Both the position numbers and the translations under genes were made by a program. This document shows positions 20,460 through 30,969 of a stretch of DNA of 64,000 nt, one piece after another. The DNA is from Cladophialophora immunda (taxonomy: Eukaryota; Ascomycota; Eurotiomycetes; Chaetothyriales; Herpotrichiellaceae), in assembly GCF_000835495.1 (NCBI RefSeq), contig NW_015622543.1:1720239-1784238 (forward strand), read 5' to 3'. Within the stretch, counting starts at the first letter, position 1. Every line of letters starts with the position of its first letter. The notes below the pieces were generated by a model. The model made no database searches and was not told the DNA's origin. It saw only the letters and a list, made by a program, of their open reading frames with translations.

Positions 20460-22451
20460 TCATTCGTACAGGCGGTCTTTTCGAACGTTCGCAACCTTTG
20501 AAACTCCAGCCACGCCAAGGGATCCGATAGCGAGACTACCAATATCAGCGGCGCCCTCAACATCCCCAAGCCGCACCTTCAGATTCTTGAGCAGCTTCGC
20601 CCGATCGGATGCAGCCATGAAAGTTCCATTGGTGGGTAATGCCATATATGGATTGTTTCTTGTCGCCAAACTCGAGATATTCAGCATCACATCCGGAGCT
20701 TGTGTAAGGAAACAGCGAACAATAGGGCGAACCAAGCTCGCGACAATCATAACAATAGAAGCAAGGGCTAATGCAACAACCCAGCCGTCGTGACATTGGA
20801 TGACTTCTGTTTTTGTGCTTTTCGTACCCTTGACGGTAGTAGAGTTTGCCAAAACTGTGTCTGTGGAAGCATTGTTGTTTCCCAAGTAGGTCGTTTGCGG
20901 ATTTATGCCTCCTGAGACTGCGTATATACCATTTATGCACGTCCAGTAAGCGTTCATCAGCTGGTTCAGCCGCACCGCGAGGAGTTCTTTGGGGGAAGGC
21001 TGGACATAGTCGCTGTTAAACAGTGATATCCCGGCAGGATTACTCGAATCAATAAGATATGTCTGCACCAGCGTCGATGTCGACGGATGCGCTGTGATGG
21101 ATGTAACAAATGCGGAGGCGAAGAGGTATAAGTTCCCGTAGTTGGCATAAGAGTTCAGATCCAATTGGGTAAAGGCAGCTGGCGGATGCTGCAGGCGAGA
21201 CCGGCGTGCCTTAGAGGCAGCACAAGTAGACATTGTAGGACACAATATCTCTACCTCAACATATGTCGTTGTGATAGTGCAATCAAATTCGCCACCCCCT
21301 CCCCCAGGCCAAAATACCACATAGGTGAAGTTGAGCGGCTTAAGGCTTTCCACATCTGTTTGTGCTTGTTGGATGCGTTGAGTGGAATTGTCGTACCACC
21401 ACATATATGCCCCGTCACCAGTCACAGAGTTATTGACAGGGAGATTGGTTTTCCACGTGCCATTAACGACGGGGCAGTCCAGGCGAAAGTATGCCGTTTC
21501 GATGTTTGTGGCGTAGTTGATAAAGTCAGTCGAGTCCACGCCAGCAATTGGAATTCCAACAATGGAAGAGTAAGTGCTCTGCTCTCCATCAAGAGTTATG
21601 AACCATCCATCGTCATCTATAGTCGAAGAATTTTCGTAGTGTTCGATCATAGGTATTTTGACATTGCCCCAAGTATCGCGTGGAGACGACTTTGTTGACT
21701 CCGGCGAGATGATGGAGGCCACGAAGAGAGTATTGACGATCGCATAATATGAAACTCGATCCGAATCATCGAACTGGTCGAAAGTGCCACCATAGACCAT
21801 ATATGTGAACTCGGATGGCTGACTAGAGATGTTGCTACCAATGGTCATTTGTCTGAACGAGGCCTGACCACCGACCGGTGACAGCGACCAAATGGCGATC
21901 AGAGCCACGCCTAGGAAGCTGGCGATGCGTAATTTGAGTTGCGAAGTTACCGTGCTTGTCAGAGACGTGCTCCCAGCTAGCAAATCTAAAATACCAACAC
22001 GCTCTCCCTTTTCCAGGCGCCAGACAAGGATGGCGTGCGCTGCTCGGCCTAGGATACATGCAAAAAGGATAGGGAAAACACTCGGACCCTCGGAAGACGT
22101 TAGCTAGGAAGAATGTGTCACTCTGATCTTGGGCCATACATATTTGGTGGCGCTCAGCAGTGTGTTGGCTGTGTGTTTGTGGAGTGCAGTTGGAGCTTGG
22201 TCGTAAAGCTTTACTACCAGACCAAAAGCCAAGAAGGCAACTGAAAATGCGAGTAATAGACTATCTACAACAAGATCTGTTAGGACAGAGCCGATAGAGG
22301 ACTTGATGGTCTTCGGTGAAGTTGGCCAGCCTTTGGGGACGTGTGCGGTCTGCTGAAGAAGAGGTGCGCTTGCAGGTATTTGCTGGATAGCGGGCCCTGG
22401 AAGAACTTCTGCTGCGATGGGAGCTTGCTGCTTCCCTTCGCTGTCTGCCAT
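20460..22451 (-). CDS. Fungal integral membrane protein, apparently intact, inside the insertion
   Basis: A large membrane protein of about 650 residues common in Pezizomycotina and not functionally characterised to my knowledge. The start at 22451 (MADSEGKQQ) leads to one TM segment (LVVDSLLLAFSVAFLAFGLVV). A short intron follows, 22104-22139 if the acceptor is CTAG, or 22089-22139 if GAG after a CTAAC branch point; both keep frame. Then come GPSVFPILFACILGRA, LSPVGGQASFRQM, a long extracellular domain with many NxS/T sites and paired cysteines, and a last TM (VVALALASIVMIVASLV). The frame is open throughout, in contrast to its broken neighbours in the insertion. Its presence in the insertion suggests cargo or recent arrival. 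Confidence 0.75.
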
Positions 22452-23013
22452 TGTGCAACTGCGCAATTATCGCAATAGGGTATGCCAGAAACTGTGAAGG
22501 GTCGAGTGCAAGGCATACCTCCAAGGCACTTATCAACTTTAAGTGAGGACTATGCAGAGCACAAGGCGTTTCCGTCAGGCTGAAATGGCCCCTATCTATC
22601 AGAATCATGGTATTGCTTTCCCCTGCAGCCTCGGGGCTGTGTCTCAGTTAAGCGCTTGATCTAGAGTCCCGCCGTTTCACTGGTTGGGGTCGGAAAACCA
22701 AGCATGGAATAGGTTAAGCGTTAGCATCACTCGGTCGGAGCTCATTCCAAGTGTGTGGACAAAGCGAACTCGAGTATAGCTGACATAAACCGCAACGGTT
22801 CTTCCGTCCGGCTGGTCGCAGGTCAGTGAGATGATGGCGAAGTTTGACCCAGACTAACCCAATTTAGAGAAGGAAACTTTAGTGACCATAAAATCGATTG
22901 CCAAGCTATGGGTACTTGGCCGAGGAGATAAATTAGCAACTACAGGCGGGTGCTGTGAACAAGGCCCCCTGGCCCAGATGTGGGCGCGATTGATCCGTTC
23001 CTCAGGCCGAATT
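22452..23013. other. Upstream region of the membrane-protein gene
   Basis: About 560 bp up to the right LTR-like repeat. There is no coding support. No polypurine tract is visible immediately left of the repeat. Confidence 0.4.
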
Positions 23014-23188
23014 TGTGACTGGCAGTGTGCCTGACAGGAACGCCAACAGATGTAATGACTGTTCGCGCTATTCTTCGGCCGAAGGCCTGTTACTAGCGTC
23101 GAGACCCCTTTGTTAATTACTCGAACGTATATAGTCAGACGGGCCCCAGGACCCCGTAGAATTCATCATGTTCCTCCATTGAGTCACA
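23014..23188 (+). repeat. LTR-like direct repeat, right copy
   Basis: 175 bp beginning TGTGACTGGCA and ending AGTCACA, a 7-bp perfect inverted terminus. It is the fuller copy of 13445-13608. The flanking bases of the two copies give no matching 4-6 bp target duplication. Confidence 0.7.
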
Positions 23189-23287
23189 AATTACACCATG
23201 CTCAGTCATGTGCAGGAGCGTATCAGGTTGAAGCGGCGAGGCTCAGGGCCATGCTCAGGTCCAAAGATGGAAATGGAAAGTACTCGT

Positions 23288-23299
23288 GTCGAGATTCCG
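23288..23299 (-). repeat. Short inverted repeat near right end of insertion
   Basis: The reverse complement of 13390-13401, offset 13 bp from the right target duplication. Confidence 0.5.
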
Positions 23300-23312
23300 A
23301 CGTCGAATTACC

Positions 23313-23833
23313 TGTTTCAGGATGGTAGTATCGATAAGTGCGGACTTGAAAGCCAAGGGAAGAAAACACCAAATGATGATTCGACCATGTAGGATCTGGA
23401 ACCAAAACTTGGCCATTCAGAGAACTGTGGTTTCTGATGAATGCAGCTGCTAAATGCAAGCTGCCTGTCCCGGAGAGGCTCTGAGAAGTGGCTATCTACG
23501 GACAGAATCAGCACAATGTACGTGAAAACAACGCAGAAACATACCCTATGCCGCACCGCAGCGAAGGCTTTTGTCCCCAGGACGAGTTCGGCGACCGATG
23601 TTCTGAACTCGGGGCAACCCAAGGATTGGCAAATACTCATGGTCCAGATTTGGGCTTGTCAGCCTTCGTCTGGCCCGGCGGACAGCAGGTAGAACCCAAG
23701 GAGAGCCTTTCTCGTCGCGATAGCTTCCTTACCCAAGATTGACTTTCACTGGGGACGGATCATCGTGGTACCTGGCGGTCAATCCAAAGATGGCGTCTCT
23801 AGGAATGTGTGGCGCTGACTCGAAGAAAGACAT
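23313..23833 (-). pseudogene. Aspartate aminotransferase pseudogene, 5' half
   Basis: The N-terminal part of the same aminotransferase whose 3' half ends at 13385. It starts at 23833 with MSFFESAPHIPRDAIFGLT and reads SPVKVNLG. A TAA at 23729-23731 replaces the expected Val before GSYRDEKGSPWVLPAV. A run of four Gs (plus strand 23611-23614) adds one base and shifts the frame before EFRTSVAELVLGTKAF. After an intron comes IATSQSLSGTGSLHLAAAF, then PDPTWSNHHLVFSSLGF and RTYRYYHPET, where the insertion begins. So there are a nonsense codon, a frameshift and a 10-kb insertion. PLP enzymes of this type interconvert aspartate and glutamate; this copy cannot. Confidence 0.88.
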
Positions 23834-25028
23834 GTTTCGTGAAAGTTTGCCGACAGAGAGCGGAAGGTGTCTCGACATGCGAGTATCTGGAATCGAGATT
23901 TTGCTGGTTTCTTTGATGGGCTTCCAGAAGGAAGCCAGAAGAAGTGACGAGCCCCTTAATAATAAGACCATAATGGAAATCTAAAACACCACACGCATGG
24001 TATTGACCGCGGAGCAGAACTCCCTCCGAAAGCATCAATCATAGATTTCCTCGAAATGATCACGGGAGAGGCTCCGACTAATTGAACCCGGCCTTGGTTC
24101 CCGGTCATGCAACAACAAGGCCGCCTCGGATGCAGTGGCCGAAGTCCGATGGATTGACACGGAGAGCGACGGCAATCAGGATGAGAACAACCATCCAAGA
24201 CCTGGAAAGTCCAGCCCGGAAAGTTTGTTCTTCAGCTTGCCACAATGAAGGATTGGCATTACTCACCGTCGTAAACCGGACTTCTTGTCATTCTCCTTGC
24301 CCTATTCTCGCCGTCGTCAATATACAGTGTCCTAGTTGCATTGGCACCCTTTGAGGCGTTCCAATGTGACGCTGTCTCCTGGTGCGCATCGACTAAGCAT
24401 GACGTCGCTCGTGAATTGAGACTTTGATGATCTATCCAAGAAACTTCCTGGCATTTTGAACCCTGAACTCCTGGTGATTACTTCGTTGCGGCGCGTTCAC
24501 GCAAGGAATTTCCTCGCTGCTATGTCATTTTCCGTCGCTAGTCACGAGTTTTGTACTGTATGTTCAAGCCGTGCCGGTCGTTCTGATTTGATCATCAGAA
24601 CGTAAAGCGAACAGATCTCAGTGCAAGATGCAATACGGCAGAACGCCGCAAAAAGCGACCGAGTCTCCGGTCCGTCCCATTCATCTTACATAAATAGGCT
24701 TTGAAACCCGCGAATTAGCAGCCATATACTTATAAATCTCATATGAAAGTAGTATTCTGGCCTTAAAAGGCATCGTCAATATATGACCAAGGGTAACATG
24801 CCCGGGGCCGCGGCAAATTCTTGATTTTGATATTAGGGTTAACGCTTGCTCCCGACTGTGGGCAACCTTTTAGTGCTCCAGGAACTGCGTCCCGAAGAAA
24901 AGCCAGTCTCGTCCGCACTAAAACTTGCAGCTCTTGAGATCATGCAAGTGGTCTCTCATCGGTGAGCCCCTTTGAACTAAATCGGTAGAAATTGTCGACG
25001 AGTTTGGATCCCATAAACCTGATGGTTC
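23834..25028. other. Intergenic region
   Basis: About 1.2 kb holding the former aminotransferase promoter and the 3' flank of the 7TM gene. No gene is supported. Confidence 0.4.
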
Positions 25029-26163
25029 CTACTTCAGGGAGCGAAGTACCTCTGCATACAGGATGTCGGACTCTCTGCTGGCTGTCCTCGCAGTGTATCT
25101 GGAGTTCTGAGACAGGACCCGCGTGATGCCGTCAACGTCGTCGGGGAGTCGGCAGTGTGGGAGCGTATCCGTCATGTTTTTATCGTGCACGTCCTCGATG
25201 TGCTTCTCTGTCCCTTTATCGGTGGCTGAAGACCACGCGCCGCCCTGTTCTGGGATCCACGACTCTCGGCGAACGGCAGCCTGTGTCTGTCCAGCGATCG
25301 AACTCGCATCAATGATTTCCAGGGTCATTGATCTGTCCATCGAGTTTCGCTGGACGAGGTCTACCAGCTTGGACAGGATGTTTAACTCGAGCTTCAACTT
25401 GACGCTGTAGACGAAACCTTTGATACTTTCCTGGTAAAGCTGCAGGCGCTTGTATTGCAACATGACCAGCGCCGTCTAAAGAAATGTCAGCCCTAGACAT
25501 ACTCTGGACTGTTTGATGGCTTACGTCCATGCAAATGATCATGACATTGATGGTGAGGAGTTGCCAAATCGTGCTCCGGGTGTTTTCTTTGGATATGACT
25601 TTGAGCAGAGATATCGTCTTCCACACATACAGCCCGGAGATGATCAGTTCTTGGAGAGTGATGATGGTCATTTGTATATGCTCCATGTAGAAGTAGGCTT
25701 GAGCAAATGCTGGATCGGGCGAATATGCGTGGCCCCAGTCCAGGGCCACGGTGGTGCCTTCGATGAGCACGCTGTTGACGATTATCATCCACTTTACCGC
25801 CCTCAGAATGCTGACATTATCGAGTATCAGCCCCAGGCGCGAGTAGAGGACAAGGGATTGGCATGTAATCATGCACAACCACCCTGTGTCGAGGAGAAGC
25901 CCGCTAAGCCAGAAGTCACAGATGTTGAAATAACTCAGCGTGATGCCCAGCGTGTAGGAGATGACGCCATAGTTGCAGATGCTCAAGCTCCAGAAATATA
26001 GGCCTGTCTTTCTCTTGAAGGTGGTCAGAATCAGAAGTACCATCTCCAGTGAGTTATAGAAGGCGAGCCCAATCGATAGGGTGACGATAACGGAAGTGGC
26101 TGTGTAGCGGCCATCGAAAGGCCTTTTCCTTACGGCGTTCTGGTAGTAGTTGTCGGAGGACAT
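25029..26163 (-). CDS. Seven-TM fungal membrane protein
   Basis: A 361-residue protein in two exons (intron 25476-25524). The start at 26163 (MSSDNYYQNAVRK) is preferred over in-frame upstream codons, which encode unlikely sequence. Hydrophobic segments include TATSVIVTLSIGLAFYNSL, FWSLSICNYGVISYTLGI, GLLLDTGWLCMITCQSLVLY and WMIIVNSVLIEGTTVALDW. Then follows an acidic, Ser/Thr-rich cytoplasmic tail of about 120 residues. The architecture resembles fungal 7TM receptor-like families (DUF7703-like). Ligand and coupling are unknown. It is divergent from the amino-acid transporter with a 969-bp shared upstream region. Confidence 0.82.
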
Positions 26164-27132
26164 GTCCAGAGGCAGCGATGTGCTATCTCGGAAGCATGGT
26201 GGCTCGCACCTTTGATCGTTGCTGTCAGTCGGCGCCTGCACGACAACGTCGTCTGAAGAAAGACATTCGCTGTGCTTGTGCCAATTTGTGTGTTTGGGCA
26301 AGAGGAAGCGACGAAAGATGGCACCGCCAGCGAGATGCAGTCTGCAGTCCCAGCGGGGCGAAGAAACTGGGTCCGTCTCCGCTCCCGAGCCCCTCCCCCA
26401 CGTTTCGCCACCTCCATTCAATTGGGACCCGGGGCAGCCAAGGAGAGCGGAGGTTTGCACTCGATAACAGTCCCTCCAGGGGCCAAGTGCCAACAGCGTT
26501 CACGATATCACACTCATCCAATCTTCGTCACTGGGAGAGCAGGTCTACCGTACCCGGCAACTTACGTCAATTACAGACCCGAGGAGAACCCATCCTGGGA
26601 ACCGGGTCAAGTTGCATCGTCTCATCCACGTTCTGACCGTGCCAGATGGTAGGCAGGGGGAAGTAGCCCTTTGTCCCACACTGGCCTGCGATCCATCCTT
26701 CGAGATCTGGACTGAAATTGCTTCTTCGTGTCGGCTGTTCATCGGCCTCCATGCGGGCAGAAGGACCGGGTACGCATCCGAGTAGTGAAGATGGCCGACC
26801 ACAGGCGACTGGATTCCGGCAAAGAGGCTTAGTGTGATGCGCGGATTGGTTCTGACCACGCTTCTGACATCCAGTAATGGATTAGGGCTGTGTGACGGTT
26901 GTCGCCGTTCGAGAGATCGGATGGCATCCCGACGACGCTAGACCCCGGATTCGCCAAATCGGTCGGCCTTTGGGACCACCAATCAATCCAGGATGATTGC
27001 CGTCCTCCGCATCCGCTCCCGCAGGCCAGAGACTATAATATGGTATTGCAGCCTACCCCGGGATGGAGAACTCTGACCCCCATCATCGGAAAACTGCTGT
27101 TTGACTACGAACCACCCAATCTTCGTGCCAAC
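26164..27132. promoter_or_regulatory. Divergent promoter of 7TM protein and amino-acid transporter
   Basis: 969 bp between two divergent starts. Open frames extend into it on both strands without conserved motifs, so I treat it as promoter and 5' UTR. No clear operator is seen. Confidence 0.4.
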
Positions 27133-28723
27133 ATGAACAAAGAAGGGATTGACGACAAGTCTGTAGGTGCTCAAGAGAATGAGTATCAATCCTACAGCGT
27201 CGACGAAAACGGGCGCCGCCTTTCTGTGACCGGGCGACGGGTCTCCGTCGTTGACGATGTCTTTGGAGAGATTGTCCAAGGGGGACCAAATTATCGCAAT
27301 GTTCGTTGCTTCGCAGAATAATATGTGGCACAAGCTGACAGCCTTTCCTAGGTCGGTTGGATGGGAACGGCCGTTCTCATGATGAAAACCCAGATCGGTC
27401 TCGGCGTCCTCTCCATTCCAGCGGTCTTTGACGTCCTCGGCATGGTCCCCGGCGTCATATGTCTAATCGTGATTGCGGTAATCACCACGTGGTCGGACTA
27501 CATGGTCGGTGTGTTCAAGCTTCGACACCGGGGCGTCTACAGCCTCGACGATGTCGGCCAATTGTTGTTTGGCCGCATCGGACGCGAGGTATTTGGTGTG
27601 GCATTCGTCCTTTGTGAGTGTATATCCTACCTTGCGAGTCTCGTTCTTCCTGCTGATATTGTCCAGACTGGATTTTCGTCGCTGGCGCCGGCATGCTCGG
27701 CATCTCAATTGGCCTGAATGCAGTCTCAACACACGGAGCATGTACGGCCGTTTTTGTGGCCGTCGCTGCGATTATCGGATTCTGCCTCTCCAGCATCCAG
27801 ACACTTAGCAAGATATCGTGGCTCGCTTGGGTAGGAGTGGCATGTATCTTGACTGCAAGTACGTTATTCGTGAGAGTTCCGTCTTGAAGATGCTGACCCT
27901 TTTTATAGTTTTCACCGTCACTGTCGCTGTTGGCGTACAAGATCGCCCTGCCGATGCACCTAAAGGAGGTGTCTTTGTCTCGGATTACAAGGTCACGAAC
28001 GACCCGTCATTCACCGACGCAATCTCGGCTTGCTCTTCCCTGGTTTTCGCGTACGCCGGCACGCCTGCTTTCTTCTCGATCGTTTCCGAAATGCGAGATC
28101 CTCGACAGTATACACGCTCTCTCCTGATCTGCCAGAGCGTAGTCACAGCGACATACATTACAATCGGGGTGGTGGTCTATTACTACGCCGGTTCGTATGT
28201 GGCTTCTCCTGCGCTTGGATCAGCCGGTGCCCTACTCAAAAAGATTGCCTATGGTTTTGCTCTTCCGGGGCTGATTGTGACCACGACCCTCGTCATCCAT
28301 TTGCCCGCGAAGTATATCTTCGTGCGGCTCTTGCGTGGCACACACCACCTCACCGAGGGGACTCCGAGACACTGGATCACCTGGCTGAGCTGCACGGCCG
28401 GGAATGCGATTGTCGCCTATGTGATTGCGAGTGCCATCCCCGTCTTCGGTGGCCTCGTGTCCCTTATTGGGGCCTTGCTTGGCACTCTCATGTCGTTCCA
28501 GCCGATGGGCTGTATGTGGCTGTACGATAACTGGGGTAGATTCAAGGCCGAGCGAACCACCAAACTGACGCTGATGGTATGCTGGAGCTGTTTTGTGGTC
28601 ATATCGGGAACTTTCCTGATGATCGGGGGCACCTACGGGTCCGTCGTTGGCATCATTGATTCGTACAAGGCCTCTGGTGGCTCATCTGCATGGTCCTGCG
28701 CGGACAACTCGAACTCGGTGTGA
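27133..28723 (+). CDS. AVT-type amino-acid transporter (Aa_trans family)
   Basis: A 478-residue transporter of the amino acid/auxin permease family in four exons (introns 27301-27351, 27614-27666, 27859-27908). A hydrophilic head (MNKEGIDDKSVGAQENEYQ) precedes the first TM, which carries the family signature VGWMGTAVLMMKTQIGLGVLS. Other landmarks are YWIFVAGAGMLGISIGLNAVS, FSIVSEMRDPRQYTRSL after the FAYAGTPAF helix, and the C-terminal IGGTYGSVVGIIDSY. About eleven TM helices fit the family. Fungal members move neutral amino acids across the plasma or vacuolar membrane. All splice junctions restore frame, so the gene looks functional. The longer frame upstream of 27133 is taken as 5' UTR. Confidence 0.92.
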
Positions 28724-29320
28724 GTTTCATCGATGGCGGAGGGCTTGAGTGGGGGATATGTTGAAGGCACATTCGTTTGTCCGTGGGTCTGACTGCCCTG
28801 GCAGAAGCTGATCGACTGTGGGATTCCCATAGTTTTCACGCTAGCCATAAGCTCATCCAAACCATCTCTTTTATTTCCAATGTGTTGTGCCGACGCATAA
28901 CAGAGTGTTGCTCAGTGCAGAAACACGGGTAGTTGTTCACTCCTTAATATCGCCGAAGCAGATGAAGTAGCGAGCAGGGCAATCCAAAGCTCGTGCCGGC
29001 ATTACTGATCATCAAGGCACACCTAAAGGGTCTCGAAATGCGCTTCCAGAGTTAGGTTGGGACTATTGAGGCAACGCCAGCTACATTCGCTGAGTCTCCA
29101 GGTGTGTAAGCCATGCTATTCAACATCAATGGAAAAAGTTTAGATCAGTCGCTGTCTTACTACTTGTGTTCGTATGTTGTTGTGTGGAGATACAGCTGTT
29201 ACGACCTGCTTATCTAGGCTCATTGTGAAGTCTGGAGCCCAGGCGACAAGGTGTTGTGACTAGAATACCACATCTGAGATGAATTTCCCTCGATCCCGTG
29301 CAAAAAGGAATCTCGGCGAC
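28724..29320. other. Convergent intergenic region
   Basis: About 600 bp between two 3' ends. Nothing recognisable beyond UTR. Confidence 0.4.
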
Positions 29321-30969
29321 TCACACCGAGTTCACTTTCTCGTGGTGACTGAAGAGTTTCTGTGCCCCCGTCGCATCTGGCTCCCTATCATTCAGCAGAC
29401 GATCTTCCTTTCCCTTCGACTCTTCTTCACTATACACAACTTGCGCAGTGGAGTGGTCAACTTCGTCACCAAACAGATCTGCAACTTCCTCAAGGTGCAT
29501 TCCTCGCGTGTTTGGGAACCAGAAGAAGATCAACGTTGCAAAGGCCATGCCCGGGAGGATGAGAACAAGGTAGAATTTCCAGCCGATAGTTGAAAAGGCT
29601 GTCGGTGCAACTTGGAGCCAGACAATGTTGATCAAATTCACGCCGGCAATACCGAAGCTGATTCCCTTGGCTCGAAGATGAGTTGGAAACAGCTCTCCCA
29701 GGTAGACAAATTGACCGCTGTCCAAGGTTGATTCGAAAATGATAATGTAGACCTACGAGCCCGTCAGAGGATGTGTCAGAACAAGTGGAGTCTCTTGAGA
29801 CCGTGTAGGCAAGGGCGGGCTTCAGAGGTTTTGAACCAACTTACGTAGAACATTGCAACGGCCGCCCGTAAGGCAGACTTGTTAGGGTGGGCCAGGGATT
29901 CAGGTGAGGTTGCGTATGTGGCGACAAGAGCCGCTTCGACAGAGAGACACACGAGAGACCCAGTGATGCCGCCTGCGAAAAGGACGGGACGGGGCATAGT
30001 GTCCACTACGTAAAGTGATAGCATGCCACCACCAAAGGCCAGGGTCAGCCACCCACACTGGTACAAAAGTTGCTTCGTGACACTAAATCCCAAGCTTTTG
30101 TAAATGGTTGGGCCATAGTTGTTGATCAGGATTGGACCGCAAAACTGGATCGACACGGTGGTGATGAATGCCAAGATGCATCTTTTGCGATAGCTTGGCT
30201 TCGTGAATAGAGCCCAGTAGGAGCTGTCGAGGCGGTCCTCGGTCTCGGCTTGCGCTTTGATCTGGAGGAGTTCTTGGTCGGCTTCGTCAGGGGCGTGGAG
30301 CTTCTGGAGAATGAGGCTCGCTTCGTCGTCCCTGCCTTGGATGACCAACCATCGAGGGCTTTCTGGCAACCAATACAGGCAGGGCAGGAGAATCGCAACG
30401 GGGAGACACTGAAGTAACGTCGGCCCCCGCCATTGCCAATTGTTGGTAGCTGGCAGATGCCAGAACCCAAAGCCAACCCAAGCCGCCAGACAGTATCCCA
30501 AAAGCAGTGACGCGCCGTGAACTGCGACAAGGGACCCGCGGTTATGCGCGGGGACAACCTCATTCATCCAGACTGGAATGGCAGAGACCAGCGCGTAGGA
30601 ACCCCATCCTGCCCAGAACCGACAAGCAATGAACATGGCGAGGTTGACGCTTCCGGCAAGCAAACCTCCCATGATCAACACAAGGGCACTAGGGATTGCG
30701 ATTCCTGCACGCCGACCCCAGCGGTCTGCGGAGAATGCGACCGTGAAAGTCCCCAGAAACCCTCCAGCTTGGTAGAGGGAATTCATCAGTCCGATGATGT
30801 CGTTCTCGTTGGAGCGAGAGCTCAGGTTGAAGTACGTGTAGAAAGAGGGCTGTGCTAACGTTGTCGATATCACACTGGCTGAATAACCGTATCCCAGAGA
30901 CCCCAGGGCCATGACCACGATTATGAACGCATTGATCGGTTTGAACTGGCGTTGAGAAGGATGACCCAT
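29321..30969 (-). CDS. MFS sugar/quinate-type transporter
   Basis: A 518-residue sugar porter in two exons (intron 29753-29844). It begins MGHPSQRQFKPINAF; TM1 is GSLGYGYSASVISTTLAQPSF in place of the usual GYD, a variation found in lactose/quinate permease-like members. The loop-2 motif is SADRWGRRAG. The central PESPRW motif (WLPESPRWLVIQGRDDEA) and the last part (GQFVYLGELFPTHLRAKG, PNTRGMHLEEVADLFG) are intact. It lies next to the CTF1-like regulator and the catabolic genes beyond, so substrate uptake for that cluster is the natural guess. Substrate not determinable. Confidence 0.9.

Larger units (their letters stand above)
13386..23312. mobile_element. 9.9-kb insertion inside the aminotransferase gene
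   Basis: A segment of 9,927 bp lies between the two 7-bp duplications. Near its ends are inverted 12-mers, CGGAATCTCGAC at 13390-13401 and its complement at 23288-23299. They sit 4 and 13 bp from the duplications. Inside are two direct LTR-like repeats (13445-13608, 23014-23188), a plus-strand gypsy chromointegrase fragment, two broken host-type genes and one apparently intact membrane-protein gene. No transposase, tyrosine recombinase or full reverse transcriptase is visible. It could be a composite of nested elements, a gene-carrying TIR element, or a retrotransposon rearranged by recombination. That a foreign segment was inserted is well supported; its class is not. Confidence 0.7.

Noticed and set aside
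23265..23312. GTAATT after HPETG in the aminotransferase 5' half as a normal splice donor
   Set aside because: The 3' half has no acceptor giving a correct frame with it, while the shared TGTTTCA and exact in-frame rejoining explain the break better as an insertion site.
24834..24842. Telomere-like TTAGGGTTA
   Set aside because: Only one and a half units; no array, so chance.
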